Source of the DNA: Bimuria novae-zelandiae CBS 107.79
Taxonomy: Eukaryota > Ascomycota > Dothideomycetes > Pleosporales > Didymosphaeriaceae
Length of the DNA stretch: 64,000 nt
Assembly (NCBI GenBank): GCA_010015655.1
Contig: ML976714.1
Location: 41,146-105,145, forward strand
Direction of reading: 5' to 3'
Below, one piece after another: positions 11,394 through 23,889 of the stretch (its first letter is position 1; every line of letters begins with the position of its first letter). The notes under the pieces were generated by a model. The model made no database searches. It was not told the origin of the DNA and worked only from the letters and a program-made list of their open reading frames with translations. The position numbers were made by a program, and so were the translations under genes.

Positions 11394-14300
11394 GGCGGGG
11401 AAGTGTATACCAGGGGTAAGACCATGAGCGCCTTCATCCGTCTGCCGTAAGCGTGGGTTGACATGACAGGGGCCTTTGAATGGCCCAACCCGCGATTTAT
11501 CGATAAAACGTAGGTCACTGACTCTTGGTCCTTGTCACGGCGGAACCGGCGGATGGTTCCCTCCAGTTAGTCGCGCTGTCTATTTGCACCTCATACCTTG
11601 GCTGTCCAGCCTTTTAAAGCGCGACTACGCTGATAGAACAGGAATGCAACCAAGTCAATGACGTTTTATTAATGTGCAACCTAGGGAGCCATGAATGCAT
11701 CGCCACTTCGGCCGCCGGCAAGGCAGAGCTGGCAGCGTGAGGTTGATTGCTGCATTGAACCTGAATAGGAAGGCGACATATGCAGCAGTATAACTCGGAT
11801 TCACAAGGATGGATGGATGGAAAATTAGGCCTTGGTATCCTGGTGTCATACTGCTGATTTACAGTGAACGGCGATTGATCACGACACCCGCCACTGGAAG
11901 ACCGTCCGAGGCCAACCAAAGTCTGGTTCCTGGCCGTTGCTGCTGTATAGATAAAACGCGCGACAGTTGTACCTCCACCAAGGCAGGCTTGATCGCACGT
12001 GTGCCTAGGCAAAACACAGCAGCCGCGTGCAAGCATAGCGAGGGATCGGCCGGGAACTTGAGAAGTGAGGGGCGGCACGTAAGCGGGAAGACGTAACCTT
12101 AATTGGCGATTGCGATGAGCAATGGAAATTGATATGCTGCGATATAGGGCTGGGAGACAATTTTAGCCGGCCGCATCTTGTGCTCCCGAAAAGTTGGGAT
12201 AATCTGCATGCCCAGGTAGAGCCGGGTCATGTGATGCGGTAAAACGAAGCATGGCTTGCTCAGTTACGCTGCATATACCGGTAAAACGGCCAAGATTAGA
12301 CGCACGCCTCACTGGCGACGTGGGGCTGTCGGGATGTTCGGCGAGTCCGAGAGAGCTTCTTCCGAATCAAGTGTGTGTATACTGGCAGTTTGCCGGGGGG
12401 AATGTAGAGTTATTTGGTATGGAAGCCCACAATCTAACCGAAACTACCAAAATCTGGTAGACTGGAAGTGCGGTCTCTTGTGCTCGGATTCGTCGTGGGG
12501 GTGCAAACCACCTGTGAGGCGCCTTGCTCAACAGTTTTCGGGTCACAGGCGGGACGTGTTGCTGGATATGTAGCACGCAGTAAAACCTTGATGCACGAAG
12601 CGCGCGATGGGATCTGCAAGCGGACTTGCTTTTCAGGCGTCCGGAGACGGACCGGGCTGGGGAAAGGCCCCGAAGCTCTCCACGCTGCTTGCTAAGCTGT
12701 GTGACTTTTACGAGACGGCCGAACCGTTGCCATGGGTACAACGCGCATAGAAGCGGTGGAAAGCGAGATGAAGCAAGTTCAAGATGACCACGAGACCCGC
12801 GGGAGATACAGGCGGCTAGGAGGAAAGGATGTCCGGCTTAAGACGGGAGCGCAGCAGTTCAGGTGGAGTGGGGAATGATGTTGAGCGCAGGTACATGATC
12901 TGCACCCAAGGCCCGCTTGACCCTGCGCGCCCACAGTGGGAGACGCCCTGATGGACTGCGACTCACGTTCAAAAGCTCAAAAGCTGCATGGATAGAGGCT
13001 GACGTCGTATCTGCCTCTGAGACAGAGCCGAGACAGCAACTGAACCAATGACGCGAGCGACACGAGGGTAGCTAGCGAAGGCGCGATGGCAGAACAGGCA
13101 GCGCATCCAGAAGCCGTTGGGGCGTCTGTCTGGACGAGCGCACAGCAACGTGACAATGCGCCCGGGGCTGACGCATGATTGTGCGACTGTGACGAAGTGC
13201 GAAGGAGTCAGAAAGTTTGCCGTTGCCCAAAGACAATACGGAGGAGGAGGTGTTTCGGAAACAGCTGGAGATGTTTGGGCGCGGGAGGTGCGCGCCGCTA
13301 TGCACCCGTCTCCGCTCCGCTCCAGCCCCAGGCGATCCAATTTCAGGCGGGTGCCCAATAGCAGCAGGCGCTGGGCGGCAAGGGCCGCGGACGGAAAATG
13401 CGCTGCATCACGTTGGCTACGCGCCCATAATTCGCAGCCGCGTGTGACTGTGATTTGGTGAATTATTTTGCAGGCGGCTCCGGGGACAAGACAAGGCGAT
13501 GTGCGTGCCTTTGATCCGGTCTGATCCGGGGGGCTGGCTGCTGGCTGCTGGCTGCTGGCTGCTGGCTGCTGGCTGCTGGCTGCTGCGCAGAAGCGAAGAC
13601 ACACCGCCGCCTAGCGAACGTCATCGTCGAGCCAGCCGGGCGGCGACCAGCGGCGGATGCACGCGCGAGGCCGCCAGGCATTCCGGCGTCTGAGGAGCAG
13701 AAGAAGGCGACGCGAAGCACGATGCAGCACGCATACTTATCAGGTACATCGCAGTCAGCAGCGGGTGTCTCTGGGTAGAGGCGTCGGTATAATCCTCGCT
13801 GTGCTGTTGGTTTGGGTGAGGAAGGCGCGGGCCAAATGGCAGCGGCGGCCGGGAACCATTGGGCGCAGGATCCCTGCCACCTGCCACTCGCGAATAAGAA
13901 GGACACTGCGACTGCCCGCTCCTCGCCCAATAGTTCTCGTCCATCTCCTCCCATTCTGCCCTATCAAAGCGCGCTCGACGCCAGCATCACAGAACCGCGA
14001 GTCTGCACCACGGCAGTAACACTCGTGGCCTCCATACAGCGGGTGTCCATTCCCACTGTGCCTATAGTCGCTGCTCAGAGGCGCGCTCGCACTGCACTGC
14101 AGCGGAAGAGCCTGACCGTCCAGCCGCTGCCCGCCTCGGTAGGACACGAGCATATCACAGGCTCGCGCAACCTCACCACCAAAACGTGACCGCCGTCGCC
14201 TGCGGACCACGCTTCGGTAAGGCTCCATGTCCCCACTGCATCGTATCGCACGCTGCACGCGCACCTACGCGCCAGAGCAGCGCCCGTAGCCGTCGCACAT

Positions 14301-15465
14301 TTGTCGCTCTTGACGTCCGCCATCTCGCGATGCGCCGGCAGCAGCGCTTCTTCCCTCCCGGCTGCTGCGCGTCATGTTCTCGCTGCTAACATCGCGCGCA
14401 GGACGGGGCGCACACGGCTCGTTCGAGCATAGCGGCTTGCTTCGTGCCCACCCGCTTCCCGCTGCGGCGTCAGCTGCACCGCTGCTCTTTATACCCAAGC
14501 CGAGCACGGCAGCAGAATAGCAGCTATCTGCGAAAGCTCCCAGGCGTCAGCGTCACCACCGCTTACTTGCGCGCCCTCAGCGACGTGGATTGCCCGCCCA
14601 GGTCAAAGTCGGTAAGTGCCCTCGCGGCCTGCATGAACCTGCATTGCCAGCGCATCACCCCTCCAATCGCCCGCCCGCCAACACATGCCTCCCCTCGACC
14701 TCGCCCAATTGCTCGACTCTCCTCCCTCTAGCCTAGCTAACAATTGCTCCCCCAGAAAGACCAATATTCCACCATAGTCCCCGACTGGTGACCATCCGCA
14801 ACGGTCCACTCTCCACACGGCACGGCCCTTTCAACTGCGGCGCCTTCAAGCATCCTCCAAGGAAACCTCTCTGCGCACCGCCTCACCCACTGCGGACCCA
14901 ATCGCACCCATTGCGCCTCAATCTACGCGAGTCCCAAGATCCCAGATCTTCGCCTCACAAGCGTGGCCAATTGACAGCGCATCGAGCATCGCGCCTGCCG
15001 TGACATGACCCTAGCCGTCCGGTGCCTAGATAGACCAGTGCTCCCAATATCCCCAGTCAATCTGCAAACACGCGCGACAAGTCGAGCCAGCTTTTAATCG
15101 ACTTGCGCACCGAGAACATCAGCCGCGACTCAGCTTCCAGGCACCTCCACTAAGCATTAGCCTCGACGACGGACACTTATTGGTCGCCCATTCATCCCGT
15201 CTCTGCTCCAGGCACCAACCAGTCGTCGCGACTTCCGATATAAGTCGCGTTTCTGCGCGTCTCGAGCCACCCCAGTCGCGACTTCCTCGCCGCAAGCGTC
15301 CCAATCACCTCGCGCACACTTCCGAAGCCTCATACAGAAGCCCGAGTCTGTGCCTGAGTGGCGCATCCGGGGTACTGCTCCAGGCTACGTCGTCTACAGT
15401 CGCGTACTTGAGTTTCTTTCCCTCAAGCCGAGATAGCGCCTCCACGACGAGACGACGCTGCAAAG
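11394..15465. other. Long GC-rich region without a supported gene; right part is the hapB 5' leader or promoter
   Basis: About 4 kb with many short overlapping frames on both strands, none with recognisable domains. Composition becomes C-rich on the plus strand from about 13.9 kb towards the hapB start, which resembles a long fungal promoter and leader. An Arg-rich open frame at 15180-15869 overlaps the start of hapB in another frame and is regarded as a shadow. Confidence 0.45.
13534..13582. repeat. Heptanucleotide microsatellite (CTGGCTG)7
   Basis: Seven perfect tandem copies of CTGGCTG lie in otherwise non-coding sequence. It makes spurious Gln/Ala/Ser-rich open frames on the minus strand. 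Confidence 0.95.
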
Positions 15466-16554
15466 ATGACAGACTACGCGCAGTATCAACAACCCCACCA
15501 TGGGCACGCGGCTGCCCACATGCAAAATTACGCGGGAGCCCAGAATCCCGGCGCGGCAAATCCATCAATCGCGTCACCAACTCAGGGACAGATGCATTCA
15601 TATCAACAGACCTCGCCCATCCTCCCGTCGCAAGGGTACCCGCAGCCTGGTGGTGCGAACCCACAGCACCAGCAAATGAATTATCCACAAGGCTACATGC
15701 CGGGCATGCATCAACAGTATGGCATGTCACCGACCCAGGCGGCCGCCATGGCAACCGCAGCTGCAGCCGGCCCGGCGGGGTACTACGATCCCAATCAAAT
15801 GGGCCAAGGCCAACTTGCGCAAGATCCGCGAGCCTCTCCGCGCATGGGTGGAGGTCAAATCAAATCTGATGGCCGCGTCGGCGCTCCTCGTTCCCCAACC
15901 GCCGTCTCCAATGCCCTGGGTGCGGGAGGTATACCCTCTCAAGTTCAAATGAATCCACAACAGCAAGCTATCCAGCGACGGATGAGCACGCAAATTCACA
16001 GCCCCGCAATGCAGCAACCTCAACCTGTCATGACCCATGCTGCAGCCAGGCCCTCGGTACCACCCATGGCTCAGCAAGCGCCTCAACAGCACCAACAGTC
16101 ACCCGAACTTGTTGCTAGCGCGCAAGCAGAAGAGGCTCCTCTATACGTCAATGCGAAACAGTTCCACCGTATCTTGAAGCGACGCCTTGCTCGCCAGAAA
16201 CTTGAAGATGCTCTTAGGCTGACGTCCAAGGGACGCAAACCATACCTGCACGAGTCCAGGCACAATCACGCTATGAGACGTCCGCGTGGCCCTGGTGGCA
16301 GGTTCTTGACAGCTGAGGAGGTTGCTCAGATGGAGGCCAACAAGAGTGGTGGCCCTGATGGCGAGGATGGAAACAAGGAGAACGCCAATGCGTCCATCAA
16401 GTCCACCGCATCCTCGGCAAACTCGGGCACGAAGCGAAAAGCCTCGTCTACGAACCTTAAAGGCACTTCGAATAAGAAGAAGGCTAATCGTCGGACGAGC
16501 ACGAGTGAAGAAGACGAAGAAGAGGATGAGGATGACGCTGATGACGATGGTTGA
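15466..16554 (+). CDS. hapB: CCAAT-binding factor subunit HapB (HAP2/NF-YA)
   Basis: This intron-free frame of 362 residues encodes the DNA-contacting subunit of the heterotrimeric CCAAT-binding complex, which acts in the nucleus with the HapC and HapE histone-fold subunits. The N-terminal half is Gln/Pro/Ala/Met-rich and looks disordered. The NF-YA core lies at about residues 222-285. It starts [16 protein letters not shown] (subunit-association helix) and continues with the DNA-recognition part [16 protein letters not shown] followed by GGRF. All invariant positions I know in this family are present. The C terminus is Lys-rich and then a run of Glu/Asp ([14 protein letters not shown]). The identification is very secure. 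That it controls iron, redox or nitrogen genes as in Aspergillus is inferred from orthology. Confidence 0.97.
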   Translation: MTDYAQYQQPHHGHAAAHMQNYAGAQNPGAANPSIASPTQGQMHSYQQTSPILPSQGYPQPGGANPQHQQMNYPQGYMPGMHQQYGMSPTQAAAMATAAAAGPAGYYDPNQMGQGQLAQDPRASPRMGGGQIKSDGRVGAPRSPTAVSNALGAGGIPSQVQMNPQQQAIQRRMSTQIHSPAMQQPQPVMTHAAARPSVPPMAQQAPQQHQQSPELVASAQAEEAPLYVNAKQFHRILKRRLARQKLEDALRLTSKGRKPYLHESRHNHAMRRPRGPGGRFLTAEEVAQMEANKSGGPDGEDGNKENANASIKSTASSANSGTKRKASSTNLKGTSNKKKANRRTSTSEEDEEEDEDDADDDG

Positions 16555-18665
16555 ACATATCAGCCTGGTCGACTCCCAGTTTCTTTCTCCTTCTACAGTT
16601 GAAGACTTTCCCCATATTTTTACCCAGCCTTATCTTTCCACTTAATGATTTACGAAGCGATTTGCTTTTGGGTCAGGTCATTTTTCATTTTGCATGTTAC
16701 CCCTTGTTGTCGCTGCACGCAACAGTCCCCCAAAATTGCCACAAGTCATTGTTCGAGCTCGGGAAGGCAATCGGAAGGGGAACATGGGTTGGACGGTTGG
16801 CTGGGAGCATGATACTAAGTTTGCCCTTTTTTTTTTTCCAAACGATAGAGCGACCTGTTGTATGCTCTCTACCATCTCGACGATGGATTTCTCTTTCTAG
16901 TCCCTATGGCTTTCTCTGCTCTATTTCCAATACCCCCACATTCGTTAACTGTACGGATCGAATGAAGTTCCGTGCTCTGCCTCCAGGCGGGGTTTTGCCA
17001 GCGGGATGGTGCGGAGTCTACTAGAAAGGATTACCCTTCATCGGAAAAAACCAATACCTATTTGCTTCTTCGGACATGGTGTTTATGAACTGTGCATTGA
17101 ACTATGCTTGAGACTAGTGCGTAGGTAGTCGATTAGAAGTACGCCGCATTTTGCACGCCGAGCTGGCATATGTCCACCCATATGGCTCTCAATAAAAGAT
17201 GCCAAATTTGCTTTTACAGCTCAGACTGCGATATCGCTAACGCTTTAACAACCGTACTACTTTAGAACCTACGTCTAACGCAGCAGTCTCGCAAGCTTTG
17301 CCACTCCAATCAAAGTAGCGGAAATGTTCACATCCACGATATACGTATACTATAACTTCTACTGGCCGCATGCGACTATTCTATGGGGAACCCCATGCCT
17401 CTTTCCGTCCCGTATCCCTATCTGACCATGCAGGCGAATACGGGATCCAAATACGACGAGCGCAGTGAATACACCCGAAACGCGTCGCCCATGTTGGCGA
17501 TTCCGCACCACGTCGAGTACAAACTTTCCTAACCTAACAGAAACGAAACCTACATATATCTATATAGTCTGATCAATTAGTATAAGATGTATTCCTTCGC
17601 TCGCCATTCTGCCCCAATCTCCTGCCCTAGCTCTATCCACCACCTTCACCTAGACCAAGGTCCTCATCGCAACCACAACGCCGAAACTTTCCGTCCTCTA
17701 CAGCCTCTCCAAGCCACTATACGTATGATCAAACCTATAACCCCCGCCCCATAAAGCAACCCCACCACCATACTCACCAACCTCAAACACACCCTCGCCT
17801 CTGGCACCTCGTCCACTCCCACCACATCACCATCTTCATCCTCGTCCTTAGCGCCATGATTATCACTGGTGCCCACATCCCCCAGCGCACGACACGCGCA
17901 GACACGATTACTATATAGTTATGGTACTTCATCCCCCTCACTCACCTCCTCTCCTCTTTCCCTCTCTAGCTGACTTTGTGGGGACTCAGGGCTCTAAAAT
18001 CCCTCGTTTTTCTGCTCTACCAAGGCCTCAGCGCGCCGGGCGGCGGCCATCCGCTCTCACGCTTCGGGAGTTTATAAGCGAATGCCGTGCTTAATGGGCT
18101 GGAAGTGGTTCTCTGGGGGGCGGTTTTTAGGCTCGGATTGAAGGGTTTGGGGCGTGGGGGATGCACTATGCGTTGGGGATTGTGTGAGTTTATCTATATA
18201 AATGGCCTTTCCTAGGGGCAGTGGGAGGGTATGTGCTAAAGGATATGTGTTAGTGGATTTGTACATGGCGGTCGAGACATGTTTTTTTCGGAGTACAATG
18301 GCTGGATTGGCGGCACTGGAGAAGAACGGGGAAGTTTGAACGAGAGGTGTCATGTGAAGACATCGGCGAGGTAAAGGTCTTCGGATTACATGGGCATGCG
18401 CGGGGCGTTTGCCGCTTAGAAGAGATCTCTTTCTGGAATATGCGGTGCGATAATGCGGTTATAGCACTCACTTTGTGGGGAAGTGTCTGGTGTTCTCTCC
18501 ATGACCAAGTCTAGATGTTCTTGCTTTGCGAAGAGATGTTCTCTGAAGATAACCCCATTATTTGTGGCTTATACCTAGCGCTTTTTATGCTGCGTAACCG
18601 TCGCTTTTTTTAGTTGCTGTGTGTCGCATAATCTGTTTAGGTCGTTGAAGACAATAAAAGAAAAG
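16555..18665. other. Intergenic region, no supported gene
   Basis: The first few hundred bases are T-rich and probably the hapB 3' UTR. The rest holds short frames only. One minus-strand frame (17664-17876, 70 residues) has a hydrophobic stretch but no other support. Confidence 0.45.
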
Positions 18666-20078
18666 CTATTCCAACTGCTTTATCCTGTTTAGCTGCTCCT
18701 CCGAAAGCTCAATCTTACGCAGTAGCCGATGGAGAGCTTCTTCGTCCTTTTAATTCTCTTCATCGCTCGACTCACCAAGGTCGACCAGAACCCCACGTTC
18801 ATTCTGGATATTAATTGAGTAATTTTCATCTTCGAGAGGTTGCACGATTCTGTTGCACATCGTTATGTCAGCAAGGTAGAGGCGCCTTATACACGCGAAG
18901 ATGCCTCTTGTTGAGGACGAACTCCTGGAGAGCCCCACTGCTGCTGAGAAGCCAGTGTATTTGCCTGTCGTGCGCGATGATCTGCTGACCTGAAGCTAAA
19001 TATTCGAAGTTAGGGAAGTGGATATCGCGGAGGTCGCAGAAGGACCAGATATCCTACCCGATGGAGCTATTGATAGCTTTCATTTTTGAATGGATTGGAA
19101 CAGCGCTAGTCTTACCAAGTATTTTGAAGTATAACGTAAGGCGAGTTAGGTGTTCTTGCGTATGTACCAAGCAACGCGGGGAAATTCATGAATTGAAACA
19201 AGTCTGGAATACTGGCGCATCAGCATCGATGACGAGGAGACCGTGCTCATGATCAGGCACCGTCTCTGTGATAATTATAAGAGCCTATTCCGCAGAAGAA
19301 GGTCAACCGGATAGACTATAACACTTACCAACAAGTATGCCAATGCGCAGCTTACTCACCAGCTTTTCTAGTCGATGCAACACGGGAGCTTTGCCTCTAT
19401 CCCAGTCTATAAAGTATATCAAAGCGCCTTGTATATTCCCAATTGCAACACCGTCGCATAGACTATCTTTAATCAAAACCTCAAAGAGCGATTTCAGGTA
19501 ATACCTTCGATATTCTGAGTTCTGACCGCTAGGCCAATCTAGCTCCATGCTATAATTCCCGTTGAACGCGAGCTCAACGGCTCTCGATGAAGGAAACAGG
19601 TGTATGTTGCTGAGCGCCTCGGCTCATGGCGCGAACGGGTGTTCTTCGTCTGTGGCACTAGGTGCCCGAGTTCTCACTCTCTTCATAAACAGCACTTTAG
19701 CTGCACCAATGAAGTCACGTTTAACAAGATGCCGTAATCGTTTGACTCCAAAAGCTTCGTGCAGGTTCCATGGCGAGCAAGTCGGGTAGGGGTAAGTGGA
19801 CCCGCCCTAGCGATCCAGAGGATCGGATCTGGTTCTCAACACACTGAGTTTTGTTGATGAACCAACTATATCGGATTCTTTGCGATGTATGACATGTGGA
19901 AGAACTGCTCTGCTCCAATGCTTGCGCTTTTGCGCGATGCGAGACGTATGTTCTTGAGCGTTGGGATCTCGAGGTATTGCGCAACGTGAAGCAATTTCAA
20001 GCAAAATTCTCGGAGTCGACTTGTTATTTGGCGGTGATACGGATCGGGCATGAATTGCAGTTAAGAGCATGCAAGACT
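18666..20078 (-). pseudogene. Relic of an F-box-family (LRR-like) gene
   Basis: On the minus strand a protein-like reading can be followed for about 1.4 kb, broken by in-frame stops, at least one frame change and probable introns. Pieces include FCLKLLHVAQYLEIPTLKN (around 19.97 kb), an uninterrupted stretch over 19303-19548, and FPNFEYLASGQQIIAHDRQ (around 19.0 kb). The last resembles the leucine-rich segment of a large Pezizomycotina F-box family. The reading ends LSEEQLNRIKQLE at the TAG at 18666-18668. One TGA replaces a likely TGG in FAP-W-AEAL, another TGA could come from CGA, and a TAG could come from CAG, all C/G-to-T/A changes. A GTAAGT...TAG intron follows LRIGILV. The family assignment is tentative. 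That this is a decayed gene is better supported. Confidence 0.5.
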
Positions 20079-20258
20079 ATACAGGAGCCTTGAGAGGGAG
20101 GCGCGCTCCGGATCGCAGCTGCCATTTTGATAAGGAGCAAACAATACTTTCCCCACGGCTCTTTCACTCACCTTCGATACGCGTACATGCGACGTGCTAT
20201 GCTTGCAATCTCTTTTTAACCTCTACATTAACGTATTTCTTGATCTGTCTTCTCTTCT

Positions 20259-20261
<3 letters not shown>

Positions 20262-20289
<28 letters not shown>
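20262..20289. repeat. Poly-T run of 28 bases
   Basis: An uninterrupted T28 lies just left of an unannotated segment, equivalent to a poly-A on the minus strand. It could be slippage or the tail of an old retrotransposed copy. No target-site duplication was identified. Confidence 0.9.
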
Positions 20290-20558
20290 GGTAACATTGA
20301 ACACCTTGAAATAGTCTGCAGGTGCCTGGGCAGCAACAACACCGCCCGGGCGGTCAATGGCAGGGACGAAGGGCCACCTCCTCCTCTGTATGCCGAACAA
20401 AGATTTTTATTTGAGGTACAACTGCTCCCTCTAAATTCTAAATAGTTTCGTTCAATGGCGGAGTATAAGTCCGGGTGGATTCAATCACAAATATAGATAC
20501 GCTCAAAGTACTACACAGCACCCCGGGATCTATAGAATTGGCTCGCATGGGAAATGCC

Positions 20559-21437
20559 TCATTCAGTCTGCTTTCGCCTGAGCAAGTCCACAACATCCCA
20601 CCTTCCCTTCAAGTTTGCCGCTTGCAACGCCGTACATTGCCTTCCCTGATTCCCAGATACTTCATTCAGGTCCGCTCCCGCTTCTAACAGTACCTCGACA
20701 GCCTCCATGTGCCCAGCGCTCGCTGCCAGCCAAAGAGCCGTCCCTCCTTGATAGTGACTGCCCTCGGCGTTTAAATCTGCACCAGCTTCAAGCAGTCGAT
20801 GTATCAATTGAATGTTCCCGGAAGCTGCAGCGCCTTGAAGTGCTGTGATGCCTTTGTATCGAGACGGCGACGCGTTGACGCTCGAACCACGACTCAGCAG
20901 AAATTCAGCAACACCTACATGCCCATTCGCAGTCGCTGCTTGTAGCGACGTGCGCCCAGTGTTATGCGCTATTGGTCCATTCACATCTGCTCCAGCCTTC
21001 ACCAACATTGAGACAATGTCGATGTCTCCAAATTCTGCGGCGGCTTGCAGAGGACTTCGTCCGGAATATCTATGTGGCAGCATGTTGACTTCGGCGCCGG
21101 CTTTGAGCAAGTAGTCAACAATTGCGCCGTGACCTGCTCCGGCAGCTAGTACAAGCGCGGCACGGCCTCCATTGTTACCGCCTGGTGCATTGACATTGGC
21201 ACCAGCGTCCACGAGGAGCTGTACGATTCCAAGGTGACCCCGCAGAGAGGCGGCTTGGAGAGAGGTTTTGCCGTACCAACCTCGAGGATGTTCGTTCGGG
21301 TCGGCGCCCTGCGCCAATAGCTCCGAGACGCGGGCGGCATCGCCCTGCCATGCCGCAAGCTGGAGAGGCGAAAGAGCATCATCGGCAGTATGTTCATCCG
21401 CTTCATCGTCATCAAATAAGATCCCTGGGACTGGCAT
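20559..21437 (-). CDS. Ankyrin-repeat protein
   Basis: A single exon of 292 residues. After a short acidic N terminus (residues 1-20) the whole protein is eight ankyrin repeats of about 34-35 residues, each with the TSLQAAxxxGHxxIVxxLLxAGADVN pattern and a loop ending near YxG or NxG. The final repeat is shortened. There is no signal peptide, membrane segment or catalytic domain, so it is probably a soluble protein-binding scaffold. Loose homologues are often C-terminal to NACHT or patatin domains in fungi. Here there is only a short leader before the repeats, so it is either a free-standing protein or a remnant. It lies at the left edge of the RiPP cluster with no evidence of belonging to it. 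Confidence 0.8.
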   Translation of the reverse strand: MPVPGILFDDDEADEHTADDALSPLQLAAWQGDAARVSELLAQGADPNEHPRGWYGKTSLQAASLRGHLGIVQLLVDAGANVNAPGGNNGGRAALVLAAGAGHGAIVDYLLKAGAEVNMLPHRYSGRSPLQAAAEFGDIDIVSMLVKAGADVNGPIAHNTGRTSLQAATANGHVGVAEFLLSRGSSVNASPSRYKGITALQGAAASGNIQLIHRLLEAGADLNAEGSHYQGGTALWLAASAGHMEAVEVLLEAGADLNEVSGNQGRQCTALQAANLKGRWDVVDLLRRKQTE

Positions 21438-22266
21438 TTTGGTGCACTAAGCAAATGGAGATTTCGAGAAAGCAATGACGGCGTTCAGCCCACGTAACGT
21501 GGTCCGGATGTGTTGAGATGTGGTAAAGTGGGTTTGTCCCGCATTCCACGGCAAGGTTCCAAGATAGGTGTAGGTAATCTTTCGAAACGCTGTAATATTT
21601 ACCGACTGTCACTGCCTAAATCCTTCAAGTGGCCCCAGGCTACTAGCGAACCCTAGTCGCTACTCCGGGCCAGGGTAACATGCAACATCAAAAATAGTTG
21701 AAGTAGTCACTTCTTTCTCGGGCTACACGGGTCACGCGGGTCTCGTCGGAAAGATTGCGCCATTACCTACCGTGGGCATAATCCCGTTTCGGTGGCGTTC
21801 AGCTGCAATGTAACTGCACAGGAAAACACGCGGAAGTCCCCGACGCGAAACCAAGTCTCACTGCAGAGCACAGTTGGCAACAAGCAAGTCAAGTCTCGTT
21901 GACGGAGCACCGTCTGGTCCGTGACAGCCTGCACGTCCCAACAGTAGGGCCGTTCGCAAGACTTGACTTGCTTGTTGACTTGTCTGCTGCAGAGAACTCA
22001 TCCTTCGGTTCAGATAACGCAGTGAACCGATTCCTGTCACAGAACGATCGACCGCGCATATGTGCAGTAGTCCTGGATCAGAAGCCCACACGTGAGCGTT
22101 TGTACACCAAGAAGTTCAGGGTCTTCGCGGCCCCCCAGACTACCACAGCCCAGATCACTATCGAAAATTACTCGTGACCTACCAGGCTTTTATTCCCTAC
22201 CACAATCCTGACCTTTGTACCTCATCCGTCTCGACACACCATCATTCGGAGCAACCTTGAATCAAC
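21438..22266. other. Intergenic region between ankyrin gene and ustYa-like gene; divergent promoters
   Basis: The two flanking genes are transcribed away from each other. No coding sequence was found. It contains a long inverted repeat listed separately. Confidence 0.5.
21878..21977. repeat. 19-bp perfect inverted repeat with imperfect extension
   Basis: Arms at 21878-21896 (CAACAAGCAAGTCAAGTCT) and 21959-21977 are exact reverse complements separated by 62 bp. Weaker pairing continues outwards to a CTGCAG on each side. It sits about 290 bp upstream of the ustYa-like start codon. It could be a small hairpin or MITE-like insertion, or a regulatory site. Confidence 0.85.
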
Positions 22267-23261
22267 ATGGCATTCGAGAAGCAAGATGGTCTATACGACG
22301 ACGTTGAGTCTCTCACGGCCACCTCTGACAGCGAAACAGCGGGTTTCATGGGAGGGATCAAGACTGTGCGAGAGCCTGGCCGACGATGGAGGCCGAACTT
22401 CAGTATCCTACGAGTGGTCTTAGAGATAGCTCTCACAACAACACTCGTGGCTCTGTTTGCATCGGGCTCGATACACATCTCTCGTGGTGCACCCAACTAC
22501 CGGAAGTTCGGACCTACACTGCCTCGAAAGGAAGTAATTCTGGGCAACGCGGCAGGTTTTGGACCACCTCTCGAGTACAACAACCAAGAGATGCTGCAGA
22601 ACAGGACCGAGATGGCGAGGATCCATAGGAACTGGCAGCAACTGTTTCCCAGTGAGTGTTTAGGGTGTATACGCATGTGCATCGAGCTAATTTTCGTATT
22701 AGAGGGCAGAGGATACATCTCCACTCACCCAGATGATGACTTTGAGGTTTTGCACCCACCCTTCGAGATGTGGGATGTTCTCGTCGATGGCGATCATTAC
22801 GAAGGCTATATTATGGCCGTATACCACCAGCTCCACTGTCTTTCCATCCTCACTACTTCTCTGCCAACGTCCATTGATGATTGGAAGGAGATGAACCCAA
22901 AAATCAAAGAGCATCGCTCGCACTGCGTTGAATATCTTCGTCAAAGTAAGTGCTCAAAGATTTCAAAGTCATTGACGCATCGTGTTGCTAACATTCTTCG
23001 ATAGGTATATTGTGCTCAGGCGATACAACTTTGGAAGGGGAGACTGGTTCATGGACCAAGAGCACTGGCTGGGGTCAGACTCATAGCTGCGTGGATTTCG
23101 ATGCGTTGACCGATTTCGCCAATGACAGGGCCATTTGGGACCTTCGTGAGGAGCTGCTTCCGCAGAATTTTGACTTCCATAAGGCAGATGTGGAGGGTAA
23201 ACCGAGGAACAAGGTTGATGAGACCAAATTGATCGAAGAGGAAGAGAAGAAGAACTCTTGA
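22267..23261 (+). CDS. UstYa-family (DUF3328) oxidase, candidate RiPP cyclase A
   Basis: Three exons (22267-22651, 22703-22945, 23005-23261) give 294 residues. Introns of 51 and 59 bp have GTGAGT/TAG and GTAAGT/TAG ends, and the first has a GCTAAT branch. A charged N terminus is followed by one membrane helix (about residues 53-72, VVLEIALTTTLVALFASGSI). The hallmark paired motifs are YHQLHCLSIL and HRSHCVEYLRQ, followed by SILCSGDTTLEG, the classical UstYa ending. UstYa proteins act in the secretory pathway on Tyr-containing peptides in ustiloxin, phomopsin and related pathways, forming ether or C-N cross-links or other oxidations. It lies 0.6 kb from the convergently transcribed precursor gene. 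The C-terminal tail is Glu/Lys-rich. Family assignment is firm and the substrate is inferred from context. Confidence 0.92.
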
Positions 23262-23889
23262 TGTGTATTTAGTTCACCGTGCAATTTGCTGAACGATGGG
23301 CCCCTCCGCCTACAACTTGTGGATAGCGCAGTCAGTCAGTATATTTCCTTCGCAAATCCATATCTATCCATCGTATTATCTTTATGAAGAAGTCTTAGAA
23401 GTCTACACTTTACGAAGGCTCTGGAGCGCAAGAGCAATGACTGTTCCGCCTTAGTTTGCGACGCAGCTCTCTGTCCTGAAGGCAAAGATTGAGTAGCACA
23501 AAGAACAGCAGAGTCCGTCGAGCTTTAAAATCGCAATGAAAAATTCGTCTGTGATAGAGGGACACGATCGTGTTTATTCAGCAAGAGGCTTGGACGTTGT
23601 TTCGTGTTCACGCGCAGATGAAAGTGTATGTGTGACATGTAGCAGAATTCATTCGTAATGCGTTGTTCATATCTCAATGATAAGCATTCCCTTACGCAAC
23701 GCCATCGCTTCTACCCACTGTCCATCCGAACCGTCCCATTCTAACCCAAATCTTCACCAGAAGAAAGATGGGCTCCTCCACCCAAATCCTTTCACCATTT
23801 CAGGTACCCACAAATATTGTCATTGATGTCTACCGTCGTTAGCGATTCTGCACAAGAAGAGAAGTTGGTAGTGATCTTCGACTTACTGT
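23262..23889. other. Convergent intergenic region, no gene
   Basis: This lies between the 3' ends of oxidase A and the precursor gene. Just downstream of the precursor stop, on the minus strand, GTAAGT and a later TGTGCAG about 40 bases away could form a 3' UTR intron, but this is too short to claim. Confidence 0.4.

Noticed and set aside
12969..13604. 211-codon minus-strand frame
   Set aside because: Begins in the heptamer microsatellite, and its translation is a patchwork without domain or consistent composition.
20197..20400. 67-codon minus-strand frame reading through the poly-A as a Lys run
   Set aside because: The Lys run is only the homopolymer. The remainder has no support as a protein.
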